NCBI GenBank assembly: GCA_040512755.1
Contig: JBEVEP010000213.1
Coordinates: 1-15,467 of the forward strand
Length of the DNA: 15,467 bases
Direction of reading: 5' to 3'
From: JBEVEP01 sp040512755
GTDB lineage: Bacteria; Pseudomonadota; Alphaproteobacteria; Rhizobiales; Rhizobiaceae
Below are positions 1 to 7,456 of the stretch, in pieces. Below the pieces are notes generated by a model, which did not search any database, was not told where the DNA came from, and saw only the letters and a program-made list of their open reading frames with translations. Both the position numbers and the translations under genes were made by a program. How positions within the stretch are numbered: the stretch's first letter is position 1; every line of letters starts with the position of its first letter.

Positions 1-92
1 TCGCCCGCGAACTGGCCGATGCCGCCCATGGCATCTGCCCGTACTCCAAGGCGACGCACGGCACTATCGACGTCCAGACCACAATCGTCTGA
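1..92 (+). CDS. ohr: Organic hydroperoxide resistance protein, Ohr/OsmC family (3' end only)
   Basis: Only the last 29 codons are in the window (frame starting at base 3, TGA at 90-92). The translation contains AAHGICPYSKATHGTIDV, which matches the C-terminal signature of Ohr peroxiredoxin-like thiol peroxidases. In that family the Cys of the CPYS motif (codon at 36-38) is the second redox cysteine, which forms the disulphide with the peroxidatic Cys during reduction of organic peroxides. The first cysteine would lie upstream of the window. The gene ends just before a strong hairpin, consistent with a monocistronic end or last gene of an operon. OsmC itself has a related ending, so the Ohr subfamily call rests on this motif alone. 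Confidence 0.8.
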   Translation, partial: ARELADAAHGICPYSKATHGTIDVQTTIV

Positions 93-101
93 TCGTCGCC
101 A

Positions 102-132
102 AAGTGCCAGCCCGCTGGTCGGGCTGGCACTT
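102..132 (+). terminator. Strong hairpin after ohr, probable terminator
   Basis: A perfect 13-bp inverted repeat (arms 102-114 and 120-132, loop CTGGT) begins ten bases after the ohr stop. The stem is GC-rich and its right arm ends in CACTT. There is no long T-run after it, so it is either a weak intrinsic terminator or an mRNA 3'-end stabiliser. Position and perfection of pairing support the call. Confidence 0.7.
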
Positions 133-264
133 CCATCGACAGGGCTTCAAGCCAGCCGGAAATGTGAGATTCTGTTAGAATGGAGGCCGCCACGGAATGG
201 CCGTTGGCAGCGACTTCAGCCATCCCGCTAGCGGCTAGGCGACTATGTTCGATGAGAGAATGTT

Positions 265-1089
265 GTGAGACTGATCAAACGCTTGCTGCGTCGCTTCCTT
301 GTGGTGGGTTTGGGCGTCTTCAGCATCTGGCTGATCGTCTTCGTGATTTTCGAAGATACGGAGCGCAATCTTCCATGGGTCCTCGCACTCGGCCTGACTT
401 ATGCACTGGCGGCGTACGTGATCTTGCCGCGCGTGGTGCGCATGAGCCTGAAGATCCTCCAGCGCAACTCCATCCCGGGCTTTACGATCACAGGTGACGG
501 GATGCCGGGCGATCCGGTGAACATCGTGCTCATCGGCACGGCCCAACAGCTTCACGCTGCGTTCGCGAAAGCCGGCTGGTTTACGGCGGACCCGTTGGGG
601 GCGGCAAGCTCCTGGCGCATGATGCGCACGTTCGTGATGAATACGTCCTACCCGACAGCGCCGTTCAGCAGCCTCTATCTGTTTGGCCGACGGCAGGATG
701 TCGGCTTCCAGGAGCCGATCGACAACAGCCCCCGCAAGCGCCATCATGTTCGTTTCTGGGCGCTCAGCCTGGCGCGTTCCCCGGACGACGTGGCCACCGC
801 CGACTTCTGGCTGAACACCGACAAACCGCCAACCGACGAACCCGTCCTGTGGGTCGGGGCGGCGACACGGGACACCGGATTGTCCCTGACATGGATCACG
901 TTCCAGGTGACCCATGCCACCGATTCGGACACGAGCGCAGAGCGGAACTACGTCATCGACCACTTGAAGCTCAGCCGGGCGATAGGTGACGCAACGTTTC
1001 ACCGGTCCGGAGATCGATTGGCAACCGGGCGCGTCAATCACTACACGACCGATGGAGAGATCGCCTTCGCAAAGCTGTCTGAAGCGTAG
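265..1089 (+). CDS. LssY C-terminal domain membrane protein
   Basis: A 274-residue protein with a GTG start at 265, preceded by a purine-rich GAGAGAA stretch. Two hydrophobic segments near residues 11-29 and 37-54 anchor it in the inner membrane. The rest is a soluble domain with features I recognise from the LssY C-terminal family (PF14067): VNIVLIGT near 85-92, LFGRRQD at 139-145, PRKRHHVRFW at 156-165, WVGAATRD at 196-203 and an ERNYVIDHL stretch near 226-234. LssY was named in the Legionella type I secretion region, but the biochemical role of this domain is unknown. The gene stands alone between ohr and a convergent hydrolase. A PAP2-type phosphatase domain, fused to this domain in some relatives, is absent. 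Confidence 0.75.
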   Translation: MRLIKRLLRRFLVVGLGVFSIWLIVFVIFEDTERNLPWVLALGLTYALAAYVILPRVVRMSLKILQRNSIPGFTITGDGMPGDPVNIVLIGTAQQLHAAFAKAGWFTADPLGAASSWRMMRTFVMNTSYPTAPFSSLYLFGRRQDVGFQEPIDNSPRKRHHVRFWALSLARSPDDVATADFWLNTDKPPTDEPVLWVGAATRDTGLSLTWITFQVTHATDSDTSAERNYVIDHLKLSRAIGDATFHRSGDRLATGRVNHYTTDGEIAFAKLSEA

Positions 1090-1110
1090 ACGTCGCCGGT
1101 CGCCGACCTG

Positions 1111-2040
1111 TCAGGAAAAAACTGCGCCTTGTTCGACGAACCCGGTTACGAGCTCAGCGCTCTCGGCGGGGTGCGTCGCGATGGGGAAATGACCGGCCCC
1201 TTCAATGATGCTCATGCCGGCGCACGGCAGCATGCGAGCGAGCGCGTCCGTGATAGCGACCATCGCCGGATTCGCAAGGGAGCCGCGCGCCACCACCACT
1301 GGGCAGCGGATCGAGGAGAGATCATCCGCGGCAAATCCGAAATCCGAACGCCAGTCCAGAACGTTTGTGAACGCCGTCTGGCGGCAATAGGCGCGTACCG
1401 GGTCCGGGAGCCGCTCGAATGAGCCATCACCGTTCCAGTAGTCGATGATGCGCGCTGGCGCATCCTGCACACTCCTGCACACATCGACCTCGAACGCGCT
1501 GGCCATGTCCCACGCCTCCCCAAAGAGGCGATCCTCGCCCGAGAGACGAAGCACATCCATCGGGTTTGCCTCAAACAGGACGAGTCCGGCCACCTGCTCC
1601 GGGAAGCGCAGCGCTGCTGCCAGCGCGACAACACCGCCGAAGGAATGGGCAACGAGCGTGACGGGCGTTGCCAACTGCTCAAGGGCGGATTGCACGACCG
1701 CCACCTCATGCGCGATCGAGGCATTTCCGAGCGATCGCGTTTCATCCGTCTGACCGTAGCCGCACAGGCTCAGGGTAGCCATCCGTGCGGCAAACGGCAG
1801 TTTGGCTTGAACCGGCCGCCAGGCCGCCCCGGTGCTGAACGATCCTGGGATAAAGAGGAGCGTCGGACCCTCGCCGCGGATCGTCAGATCGATTTGACGG
1901 GGCGGTGCGGCATGCCGCAGCGGCAGAGCGCGGCGGTCCTGATCAAACTGCGCGTGCATTCCCTCGGCTGGCGTACCCTTGTCGAGGTCACCCCAATCCG
2001 GAGATGGAGTGCGCGGGGCCTTTCGAAACGACCGCTGCAT
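1111..2040 (-). CDS. Alpha/beta hydrolase fold protein
   Basis: A 309-residue cytoplasmic protein; no signal peptide is seen. I start it at the ATG at 2040, which has AGGGA about eight bases upstream; the frame stays open to 2163 but that extension looks non-coding. The nucleophile elbow is VAHSFGG with Ser133, an oxyanion segment LFIPGSFSTG lies near residues 61-70, and the catalytic His is His284 in EGAGHFPIATHP. The usual acid after strand 7 is not obvious: the segment reads VARGSLANP, with Asn where Asp is common. Asp162 after FEANPM is a possible alternative. The substrate cannot be told from sequence. The gene is convergent with the LssY-domain gene, with 21 bases between the two stop codons. 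Confidence 0.8.
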   Translation of the reverse strand: MQRSFRKAPRTPSPDWGDLDKGTPAEGMHAQFDQDRRALPLRHAAPPRQIDLTIRGEGPTLLFIPGSFSTGAAWRPVQAKLPFAARMATLSLCGYGQTDETRSLGNASIAHEVAVVQSALEQLATPVTLVAHSFGGVVALAAALRFPEQVAGLVLFEANPMDVLRLSGEDRLFGEAWDMASAFEVDVCRSVQDAPARIIDYWNGDGSFERLPDPVRAYCRQTAFTNVLDWRSDFGFAADDLSSIRCPVVVARGSLANPAMVAITDALARMLPCAGMSIIEGAGHFPIATHPAESAELVTGFVEQGAVFS

Positions 2041-2210
2041 GATGTGGATCCCTCTGTTCCGCGATCTGCGGTAAGGCGAACATGAACTAGCGGTGTATCG
2101 TCCCGATGCCGGAGGCGGCTGGCGTGTATTGCAGTGTGAAATCCAGCTGAAACAGAAGTGCAAAGGACTGGCAAAACCTAGCGCATCACGTCAGTGACCT
2201 TGCGTAGCTC

Positions 2211-2239
2211 GGCGTGCGACCGCAACGGTCCTGCACGCC
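2211..2239. terminator. GC-rich hairpin downstream of the cob block
   Basis: Arms GGCGTGC plus GACCG (2211-2222) pair with CGGTC plus GCACGCC (2226-2230 and 2233-2239), leaving a CAA loop and a two-base CT bulge. It lies 53 bases past the stop of the minus-strand phytase-like gene. No T-run follows on the minus strand; three T follow on the plus strand. It may act as a transcript end or stabiliser for the cob block. I see no clear gene in the 2041-2292 gap that contains it. Confidence 0.45.
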
Positions 2240-2292
2240 TTTGGCGTCTCGACTTTAGCTCGCTGTGCCGCCTCCAGCCTGGTTGCTGCCCC

Positions 2293-3330
2293 TCAATCCT
2301 CGTGCAGGATGAATTCCAGGTAGAGGTTGCGCTGGAGCATGGAGTGGTTGTCATCCGACATCAGGGACACCATCAGCGCGCCGTCGGACCGCTTCCATAC
2401 ATCCATGGCTTCCATATTGTCGATCTGGTAGCCCATGTCTGCATCAAGCAACACCGGCCCATCGGCCACCGCGCCTTTCGCAATGGAATCGCCCGGTATC
2501 CGGCGAAGCCGCATCCGCACCCCTTCGGCCATCGAGAAGCTTCGCTCGAGAAGCAGCAGGTCTCCATTTGGGAGGAAGGCGCCGTCGGTGATGTCGAAGT
2601 TGCCATGACGCGTGACCGAGAACACGCCCTTGTTCGGCCCCTCGATGACGGCCGCGAAAATATTGCCTTGCTTGTCCAGGCTCTTTTCTGAAACCACGAC
2701 CAGCCCGCCCCGGCTTTTCCCACCCTCAGGGCTGTAGGCGACCGTCTCGAAGCCGCGGTTCTTGCGCAGTTCGTTGGCCGGCACGAGGAAATCCAGATTG
2801 CGGAAAGACGGCCCCATATGGCCCGGCTCGATCCTGAACTGCACGATACGATGATTCCGCTCGAAGCCGACCGTAGCAACGCCGTCCTTCACCGCCAGGC
2901 CTTCCGCATCGACCTCCCATTTCCTGTCGTCGACCTGGCCGTCCGCATTGACCATCTGCTCCATGCGGAACTGCTCGACGCCGGACGGACGCCCGTCGGC
3001 GTCGTGCACCACCTTGCCGAAAAACCAGAAGCCGGTGTCGGCAACGCCGACAAAGTCACCGCTTGGACTGGTGAAACGGAACGCCGAGAAGGCGCCGAAA
3101 TGGCGCGAATTGGCAGTCAGTTCGAGGCCGCCGACAAACTCCAGCGGTCCGAACTGCCGCTCGTCGCGGCCGATCTGGAATTGTGTGATCGGCCGGGCGC
3201 TGACCTCGATCCGGTCGAGCGGCGCGGAGCCCGCGTCGAGCGGACGCAAAAGCGCACTGCCGGCCAGAGCTGCCAGGGCGGCGACCGCCGGCAGCCACTT
3301 CCGGAAGCGCGGGGCGGCGAGCTTGTTCAT
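2293..3330 (-). CDS. Exported esterase-like-activity-of-phytase family protein
   Basis: A 345-residue protein. Residues 1-36 look like a signal peptide: basic residues to Lys11, a hydrophobic core at about 12-28, then a small-residue stretch ending AGSA. The mature part matches the PF13449 beta-propeller-like family, with VGGLEL at 66-71, GVADTGFWF at 95-103, DAEGLAV at 141-147, VGFERNHRI at 154-162, NMEAM at 305-309 and LMSDDNHSMLQRNLYLEF at 323-340. The family name comes from weak similarity to esterase/phytase activity; the true substrate is unknown and it is likely periplasmic. Its ATG overlaps the cobT stop (ATGA), so translation is probably coupled to cobT. I infer no direct cobalamin role from this alone. 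Confidence 0.8.
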   Translation of the reverse strand: MNKLAAPRFRKWLPAVAALAALAGSALLRPLDAGSAPLDRIEVSARPITQFQIGRDERQFGPLEFVGGLELTANSRHFGAFSAFRFTSPSGDFVGVADTGFWFFGKVVHDADGRPSGVEQFRMEQMVNADGQVDDRKWEVDAEGLAVKDGVATVGFERNHRIVQFRIEPGHMGPSFRNLDFLVPANELRKNRGFETVAYSPEGGKSRGGLVVVSEKSLDKQGNIFAAVIEGPNKGVFSVTRHGNFDITDGAFLPNGDLLLLERSFSMAEGVRMRLRRIPGDSIAKGAVADGPVLLDADMGYQIDNMEAMDVWKRSDGALMVSLMSDDNHSMLQRNLYLEFILHED

Positions 3331-5216
3331 CCGGCGCGCCGCAGGATCCCGCGCCGGCCGGACCGTGCGGCTTCTTCGTCGAACAGCGATGCAAGCTGTT
3401 CGGTCATGGCTCCGGCAAGCTCTTCCGCGTCGACAATCGTCACCGCCCGGCGGTAGTACCGCGTCACGTCATGACCTATGCCGATGGCCAGCAGTTCCAC
3501 CGGCGAACGCGTCTCGATCAATTCGATGACTGCCCGCAGGTGCCGTTCCAGGTAGTTGCCCGGATTGACCGAGAGCGTGGAATCGTCAACCGGCGCACCA
3601 TCGGAGATCATCATCAGGATCTTGCGCTGTTCGGGCCGCCCGATGAGACGGGTATGCGCCCAAAGCAATGCTTCACCGTCGATATTCTCCTTCAGCAACC
3701 CTTCGCGCATCATCAGGCCCAGATTGCGCCGCGCGCGCCGCCATGGCGCATCGGCGCTTTTGTAGATGATGTGACGAAGGTCGTTGAGCCGGCCGGGATT
3801 TGGCGGCTTGCCGTCCTTCAGCCATTTTTCGCGCGCCTGGCCGCCCTTCCACGCGCGCGTCGTGAAGCCGAGGATCTCGACGGAGACGCCGCAGCGTTCC
3901 AGCGTGCGGGCGAGAATATCGGCGCATGTGGCGGCGACCGTGATCGGGCGTCCGCGCATGGAGCCGGAATTGTCGAGGAGCAACGTCACCACCGTATCGC
4001 GGAACTGCGTGTCGCGCTCCTGCTTGAACGACAGCGGCTGCATGGGATCGATGACGACACGGACAAGACGCGCCGGGTCGAGATAGCCCTCTTCCAGGTC
4101 GAAATCCCACGACCGGTTCTGCTTTGCCATCAGGCGGCGCTGCAGCCGGTTTGCAAGCCGCCCGACAACGCCTTGAAGGTTGGCGAGCTGCTTGTCCAGG
4201 AAAGTCCGCAGGCGATCGAGCTCCTCCTCGTCGCAGAGCTCCTCGGCGCCGACGGTCTCGTCAAAGCCGGTGGAGAACACCTTGTAGTCGATATCCTTCG
4301 GCAGGGTCGTGAACGGGTTTTCCGGCCGTTTGGCCTCTCCCGGCGTTTCGGCTTCGTCGTCGTCCGAAAAATCGTCAGCCGTCGCCTCCGATGCTTCGGT
4401 TTCGCCTGCTTCCTCGTCCTCGGTCGACTGCGCGTCCTCGGAGTCCGATTCGTCGGAGCCGGAGTCGTCTTCGCCGCCCTCTTCGCTCTTCTCCTCGCCC
4501 TGCGGCTGGTCGTCGTCGCTCTCGGCTTCGTCGCTCTCCTGCTCCTCGCCCAGCTCCTCGGCCATGTCCATTGACGCCAGCATGTCGCGCACGACGCGTG
4601 CAAAGGCGTTCTGATCGTCGAGCTTGGCCGCGAGGCTGTCGAGGCCGGTTCCGGCCTTGTCCTCGACCCATTTCCGCCAGAGATTGACGAGGCGCTCGCC
4701 GCTGCGCGGCACCGCCCGTCCCGTCAGTTTCTCCCGCACCAGAAGCGCAAGCGCCTCCTCGAGCGGCGCATCCGCCTGCTCTCTCACATCGGCGAGATTG
4801 GCCTTGGCGTATTTGTCTTCGAGCATGTTGCCGATGTTGTCGGCAACGCCCAGCATGGCGCGCGAGCCGATCGCTTCGACGCGCGCCTGTTCCACTGCGT
4901 CGAAGATGGCCCGCGCCTGCTTGCCCTCCGGTGCCAGCCGGCTGTGGATGCGGTTGTCGTGGCAGGCCCGCCTGAGCGCCATGGAGTCGCCCAGGCCACG
5001 GGTCACCGCGATGTCGTATTGGGTCGGCTTCTTCGGCAGTTCGGGCAATCGCACCCGGTTTCCGGCAAGAGCCGGCCGGTCCTTCGCGAAGGCGACTTCC
5101 AGCCCATGGTCTCCGGCGATGGCGCGCACGCAGACTGACACAGCACGGCGAAAGGTTTCACCCTCGCCGTTGGTCCTCGGCTTGTTGCGCGTGGAGTTGT
5201 CGCCAGGACCCGCCAT
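3327..5216 (-). CDS. cobT: Cobaltochelatase subunit CobT
   Basis: A 629-residue protein, close to the ~630 residues of the characterised Pseudomonas denitrificans CobT. CobT, CobS and CobN form the ATP-dependent complex that inserts Co2+ into hydrogenobyrinic acid a,c-diamide in the aerobic cobalamin pathway. Three parts are visible: an N-terminal helical region (1-218), a very acidic Glu/Asp/Ser-rich linker (about 219-291), and a C-terminal von Willebrand A domain with the MIDAS motif LLLDNSGSM (DxSxS at 415-419) and SDGAP later in the domain. The ATG at 5216 has only a weak upstream GGTGG. The gene follows cobS after an 89-base gap holding a palindromic repeat, and its stop overlaps the next gene. 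Confidence 0.97.
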   Translation of the reverse strand: MAGPGDNSTRNKPRTNGEGETFRRAVSVCVRAIAGDHGLEVAFAKDRPALAGNRVRLPELPKKPTQYDIAVTRGLGDSMALRRACHDNRIHSRLAPEGKQARAIFDAVEQARVEAIGSRAMLGVADNIGNMLEDKYAKANLADVREQADAPLEEALALLVREKLTGRAVPRSGERLVNLWRKWVEDKAGTGLDSLAAKLDDQNAFARVVRDMLASMDMAEELGEEQESDEAESDDDQPQGEEKSEEGGEDDSGSDESDSEDAQSTEDEEAGETEASEATADDFSDDDEAETPGEAKRPENPFTTLPKDIDYKVFSTGFDETVGAEELCDEEELDRLRTFLDKQLANLQGVVGRLANRLQRRLMAKQNRSWDFDLEEGYLDPARLVRVVIDPMQPLSFKQERDTQFRDTVVTLLLDNSGSMRGRPITVAATCADILARTLERCGVSVEILGFTTRAWKGGQAREKWLKDGKPPNPGRLNDLRHIIYKSADAPWRRARRNLGLMMREGLLKENIDGEALLWAHTRLIGRPEQRKILMMISDGAPVDDSTLSVNPGNYLERHLRAVIELIETRSPVELLAIGIGHDVTRYYRRAVTIVDAEELAGAMTEQLASLFDEEAARSGRRGILRRAG

Positions 5217-5233
5217 CTGATTTTACACCACCA

Positions 5234-5286
5234 GCCCTCTTCTCCCCGTCTCGCGGGGAGAAGGTCCCGACAGGGGGACAAGGGGC
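5234..5286. repeat. Rhizobial-type palindromic repeat between cobS and cobT
   Basis: Two adjacent stem-loops: a perfect 10-bp stem CTTCTCCCCG/CGGGGAGAAG (5239-5248 and 5254-5263, loop TCTCG) and GTCCC/GGGAC (5264-5268 and 5275-5279). An outer GCCCT/AGGGG pairing encloses both. From memory this layout resembles the RIME-type intergenic mosaic elements of rhizobia; I cannot confirm family membership without a search. It occupies the spacer between two cotranscribed genes, so the structures would be in the mRNA. Confidence 0.7.
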
Positions 5287-5305
5287 GATTTTACCATGAA
5301 AGCCG

Positions 5306-6292
5306 CTAGCCCAGGACGACGTTGGCGGCCGATTCCGGCAATTCTTCGCCGAAAGCACGCTGATAGAACTCAGCGACTACGGTCCGCTCGAGTTCGTCGC
5401 ACTTGTTGAGGAAGGTCAGCCGGAACGCCATGCCGACGTTGCCGAAAATCTCGGCGTTCTCGGCCCAGGTGATGACCGTGCGCGGGCTCATGACGGTCGA
5501 AAGGTCGCCGTTCATGAAAGCCGAGCGCGTCATGTCGGCCACGCGCACCATCTTGTTGACGATGTCCGAGCCCTTCTCGTTCCTGTAGTGCTTGGCCTTG
5601 GCGAGCACGATCGCGACTTCGTTGTCATGGGGCAGATAGTTGAGCGTCGTGACGATCGACCAGCGGTCCATCTGCGCCTGGTTGATCTGCTGCGTGCCAT
5701 GGTAGAGGCCCGTCGTATCGCCCAGTCCGACAGTGTTGGCGGTCGCGAACAGGCGGAAGGCCGGATGCGGCCGGATGACACGGCTCTGATCGAGCAGAGT
5801 GAGGCGGCCCGACGATTCCAGCACGCGCTGGATGACGAACATCACATCCGGACGGCCGGCATCATATTCGTCGAAGCAGAGTGCGACATTGTGCTGGTAG
5901 GCCCAGGGCAGGATACCGTCCCGGAACTCGGTGACCTGCATGCCTTCCTTCACCACAATGGCGTCCTTGCCGACGAGGTCAATCCGGCTCACATGGCTGT
6001 CCAGGTTGACGCGAACGCAGGGCCAGTTCAGACGCGCCGCGACCTGCTCGATATGCGTCGACTTGCCGGTACCGTGGTAGCCCGACACCATGACCCGGCG
6101 GTTGAAGGCGAAGCCGGAAAGGATCGCCAGCGTCGTTTGTTCGTCGAACAGATAGTCGGGGTCGATATCCGGCACATGCGGATCGGCTTCGGAATAGGCC
6201 GGCACGACCATGCGGGACTCGAAGCCGAATTTCTCCTTCACCGACACCGTCGTGTCGGGCAGGTTGGCGATATCGCGTTCGACCTTGTTCAT
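5306..6292 (-). CDS. cobS: Cobaltochelatase subunit CobS (AAA+ ATPase)
   Basis: A 328-residue AAA+ ATPase that with CobT forms the chaperone-like motor of the aerobic cobaltochelatase. The start at 6292 gives MNKVERDIANLPDTTVSV and has GGAGA six bases upstream on the minus strand; the frame stays open to 6337 but that adds only leader sequence. Visible motifs are Walker A GYHGTGKST at 71-79, Walker B ALCFDEYDAG at 137-146 (Asp141, Glu142), and a sensor-like LFATANTVGLGDTTG further on. The N-terminal ~40 residues fit the CobS N-terminal domain. Length agrees with the ~330-residue family. It lies 76 bases downstream of the J-domain gene and 89 bases upstream of cobT. cobN is not in the window. 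Confidence 0.97.
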   Translation of the reverse strand: MNKVERDIANLPDTTVSVKEKFGFESRMVVPAYSEADPHVPDIDPDYLFDEQTTLAILSGFAFNRRVMVSGYHGTGKSTHIEQVAARLNWPCVRVNLDSHVSRIDLVGKDAIVVKEGMQVTEFRDGILPWAYQHNVALCFDEYDAGRPDVMFVIQRVLESSGRLTLLDQSRVIRPHPAFRLFATANTVGLGDTTGLYHGTQQINQAQMDRWSIVTTLNYLPHDNEVAIVLAKAKHYRNEKGSDIVNKMVRVADMTRSAFMNGDLSTVMSPRTVITWAENAEIFGNVGMAFRLTFLNKCDELERTVVAEFYQRAFGEELPESAANVVLG

Positions 6293-6304
6293 AATGTCTC
6301 CACG

Positions 6305-6323
6305 GGCGAAGCTAAGCTTCGCC
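6305..6323. promoter_or_regulatory. Perfect palindrome in the cobS leader
   Basis: GGCGAAGCT and AGCTTCGCC (6305-6313 and 6315-6323) are perfect 9-base arms around a single A. The palindrome ends 12 bases before the cobS start codon and four bases from the GGAGA ribosome-binding site. It could be a dimeric-protein operator or, as RNA, a structure near the ribosome-binding site. A 1-base centre makes a hairpin of the full stem impossible without opening the inner pairs, which favours a DNA operator. Function is inference. Confidence 0.45.
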
Positions 6324-6368
6324 AGTAATCCTGTCACAGTCGGGAGCGGTCTTTACCAGACCTGCCGC

Positions 6369-6983
6369 TCAACACAAACCAGCTTGTTTGAGCACGCGAT
6401 AGGCGTGAAGCACATCGCGGAAACGGTCCTCCGACCCCCGGTCGCCGCCATTCGCGTCGGGATGGTGGCGTTTCACAAGCTCCTTATAGCGAGACTTGAT
6501 GTCCGCGCCAGTCGCCTTTGCGTCAAGACCAAGCGTTTCCAGCGCCTTGGCCTCAAGCGGTTTTGCCTTGCGCTCACGCGGGTGGTCACCTGCCCGGGTG
6601 CCGAACAGATTGAACGGATCGCGCATGCGATTGTAATAGCCGGCGCGCCCCGAGCGCTGCTGGGCGAAATCCGGCGATGTCCGTGCTTCGCCATTGGCGC
6701 CCATCGTCCATGTCGGCCGGTGGCCGGTCAGCGCTTCCTTCTGGAAGCGCGCGATGTCGGTGTCGGCAAGACCCGAGAAATAGTTGAAGCCCTTGTTGTA
6801 CTCGCGGACGTGGTTGAGGCAGAACTTGAAATATTCTCCCTCGCGCAACCGCCCTACCGGCGCGCGATGCGTTCCGGCTTCCCGGCAGCCATCCCACTGG
6901 CAGACAGGCGCGCGCGACTTCAATTCGGCCTCGGGGTCGGGCCGCACGCGGATCTTTTCGAAATATTTCGAATACGCTTTCAT
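6369..6983 (-). CDS. J-domain protein with C-terminal J domain and Cys/His motif
   Basis: A 204-residue protein with the J domain at the C-terminal end (about 147-200), carrying the HPD motif at 174-176 in VKRHHPDANGGDR. Such a domain stimulates the ATPase of a DnaK/Hsp70 partner. The N-terminal half has Cys28-x4-Cys33 and Cys55-x2-His58, which could bind a metal, probably zinc. It has no Gly/Phe-rich region and no canonical DnaJ zinc fingers, so it is a specialised co-chaperone rather than DnaJ itself. The ATG at 6983 begins MKAYSKYFEKIRVRP; the upstream Shine-Dalgarno is weak, and a promoter-like -10 lies only eight bases before the start. It heads the block continuing into cobS-cobT and is divergent from bolA. 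From memory, relatives occur next to cobS in other Rhizobiales. Confidence 0.85.
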   Translation of the reverse strand: MKAYSKYFEKIRVRPDPEAELKSRAPVCQWDGCREAGTHRAPVGRLREGEYFKFCLNHVREYNKGFNYFSGLADTDIARFQKEALTGHRPTWTMGANGEARTSPDFAQQRSGRAGYYNRMRDPFNLFGTRAGDHPRERKAKPLEAKALETLGLDAKATGADIKSRYKELVKRHHPDANGGDRGSEDRFRDVLHAYRVLKQAGLC

Positions 6984-6991
6984 TCGTTCCG

Positions 6992-7020
6992 ATTATGGGA
7001 CGTTCGCCGTGCGAAACAAG
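6992..7020 (-). promoter_or_regulatory. Candidate promoter for the J-protein/cobS/cobT block
   Basis: On the minus strand CTTGTT (7015-7020) and CATAAT (6992-6997) are separated by 17 bases, close to the alphaproteobacterial CTTGAC-N17-CTATAT pattern. Transcription would start only a few bases before the ATG at 6983, giving a nearly leaderless mRNA. Confidence 0.4.
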
Positions 7021-7022
7021 AA

Positions 7023-7050
7023 TTGACATTTGCCAGACAATGGACCTAAC
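7023..7050 (+). promoter_or_regulatory. Candidate promoter for bolA
   Basis: TTGACA at 7023-7028 is a perfect -35 match; CCTAAC at 7045-7050 follows after 16 bases as a poor -10. The predicted start would leave a leader of about 70 bases before the bolA ATG at 7126. It lies beside, and divergent from, the candidate J-protein promoter, so both could share regulation. Confidence 0.4.
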
Positions 7051-7125
7051 CGCTGATTTGCGGGTCCGGCGCATCGTTTTTTGCTGTTTTTGTGGATACC
7101 GCTCATGTGGTGGAAGGAAGCGGCG

Positions 7126-7428
7126 ATGTCCATACAGCAACGAATGGAGAAGAAGCTGGAAGAGGCTTTTTCGCCAGAACGGCTCGAAGTCATCAACGAA
7201 AGCCATCTCCACGCTGGCCATCACCATGTGGAATCCGGGCACCACGCTGTGTTCGACGGCACGGGCGAAACGCATTTCCGCGTCCGCATCGTCGCATCGG
7301 CTTTCGCCGGGAAGAGCCGCGTCGAGCGGCATCGCGCCGTAAACGCACTGCTTGCCGACGAGTTGAAAGCCGGCGTGCATGCACTGGCGATTGAGCCGGC
7401 AGCACCGGGCGAGCCGACGCGGTGGTAG
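7126..7428 (+). CDS. bolA: BolA family protein
   Basis: A 100-residue protein. The ATG at 7126 has GGAAGGA about seven bases upstream; the frame is open further back but without a ribosome-binding site. The BolA signature is clear: HAGHHHV at 29-35, ETHFRVRIV at 48-56, then the helix-turn-helix-like segment VERHRAVNALLADEL at 66-80 and VHAL at 84-87. BolA proteins pair with monothiol CGFS glutaredoxins through Fe-S clusters, with His ligands, and act in iron handling and stress-linked shape control. This protein has no Cys in the BolA loop, as in His-type BolA proteins. It is divergent from the J-protein gene and convergent with the CBS-domain gene. Confidence 0.92.
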   Translation: MSIQQRMEKKLEEAFSPERLEVINESHLHAGHHHVESGHHAVFDGTGETHFRVRIVASAFAGKSRVERHRAVNALLADELKAGVHALAIEPAAPGEPTRW

Positions 7429-7456
7429 CAGTATCTTGCGAGGCGTTGAAACTGCC

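Noticed and set aside
235..1041. Minus-strand open frame (268 codons) opposite the LssY-domain gene
   Set aside because: The plus-strand frame has family motifs and membrane helices; the opposite frame is Arg/His-rich without motifs.
3471..4574. Plus-strand open frame (367 codons) opposite cobT
   Set aside because: Its hydrophobic Leu/Val-rich end is the reverse complement of the acidic CobT linker; no independent support.
5217..6368. Cobalamin riboswitch upstream of cobS or cobT
   Set aside because: No B12-box-like sequence (GCCACTG) or matching fold was seen in either leader.
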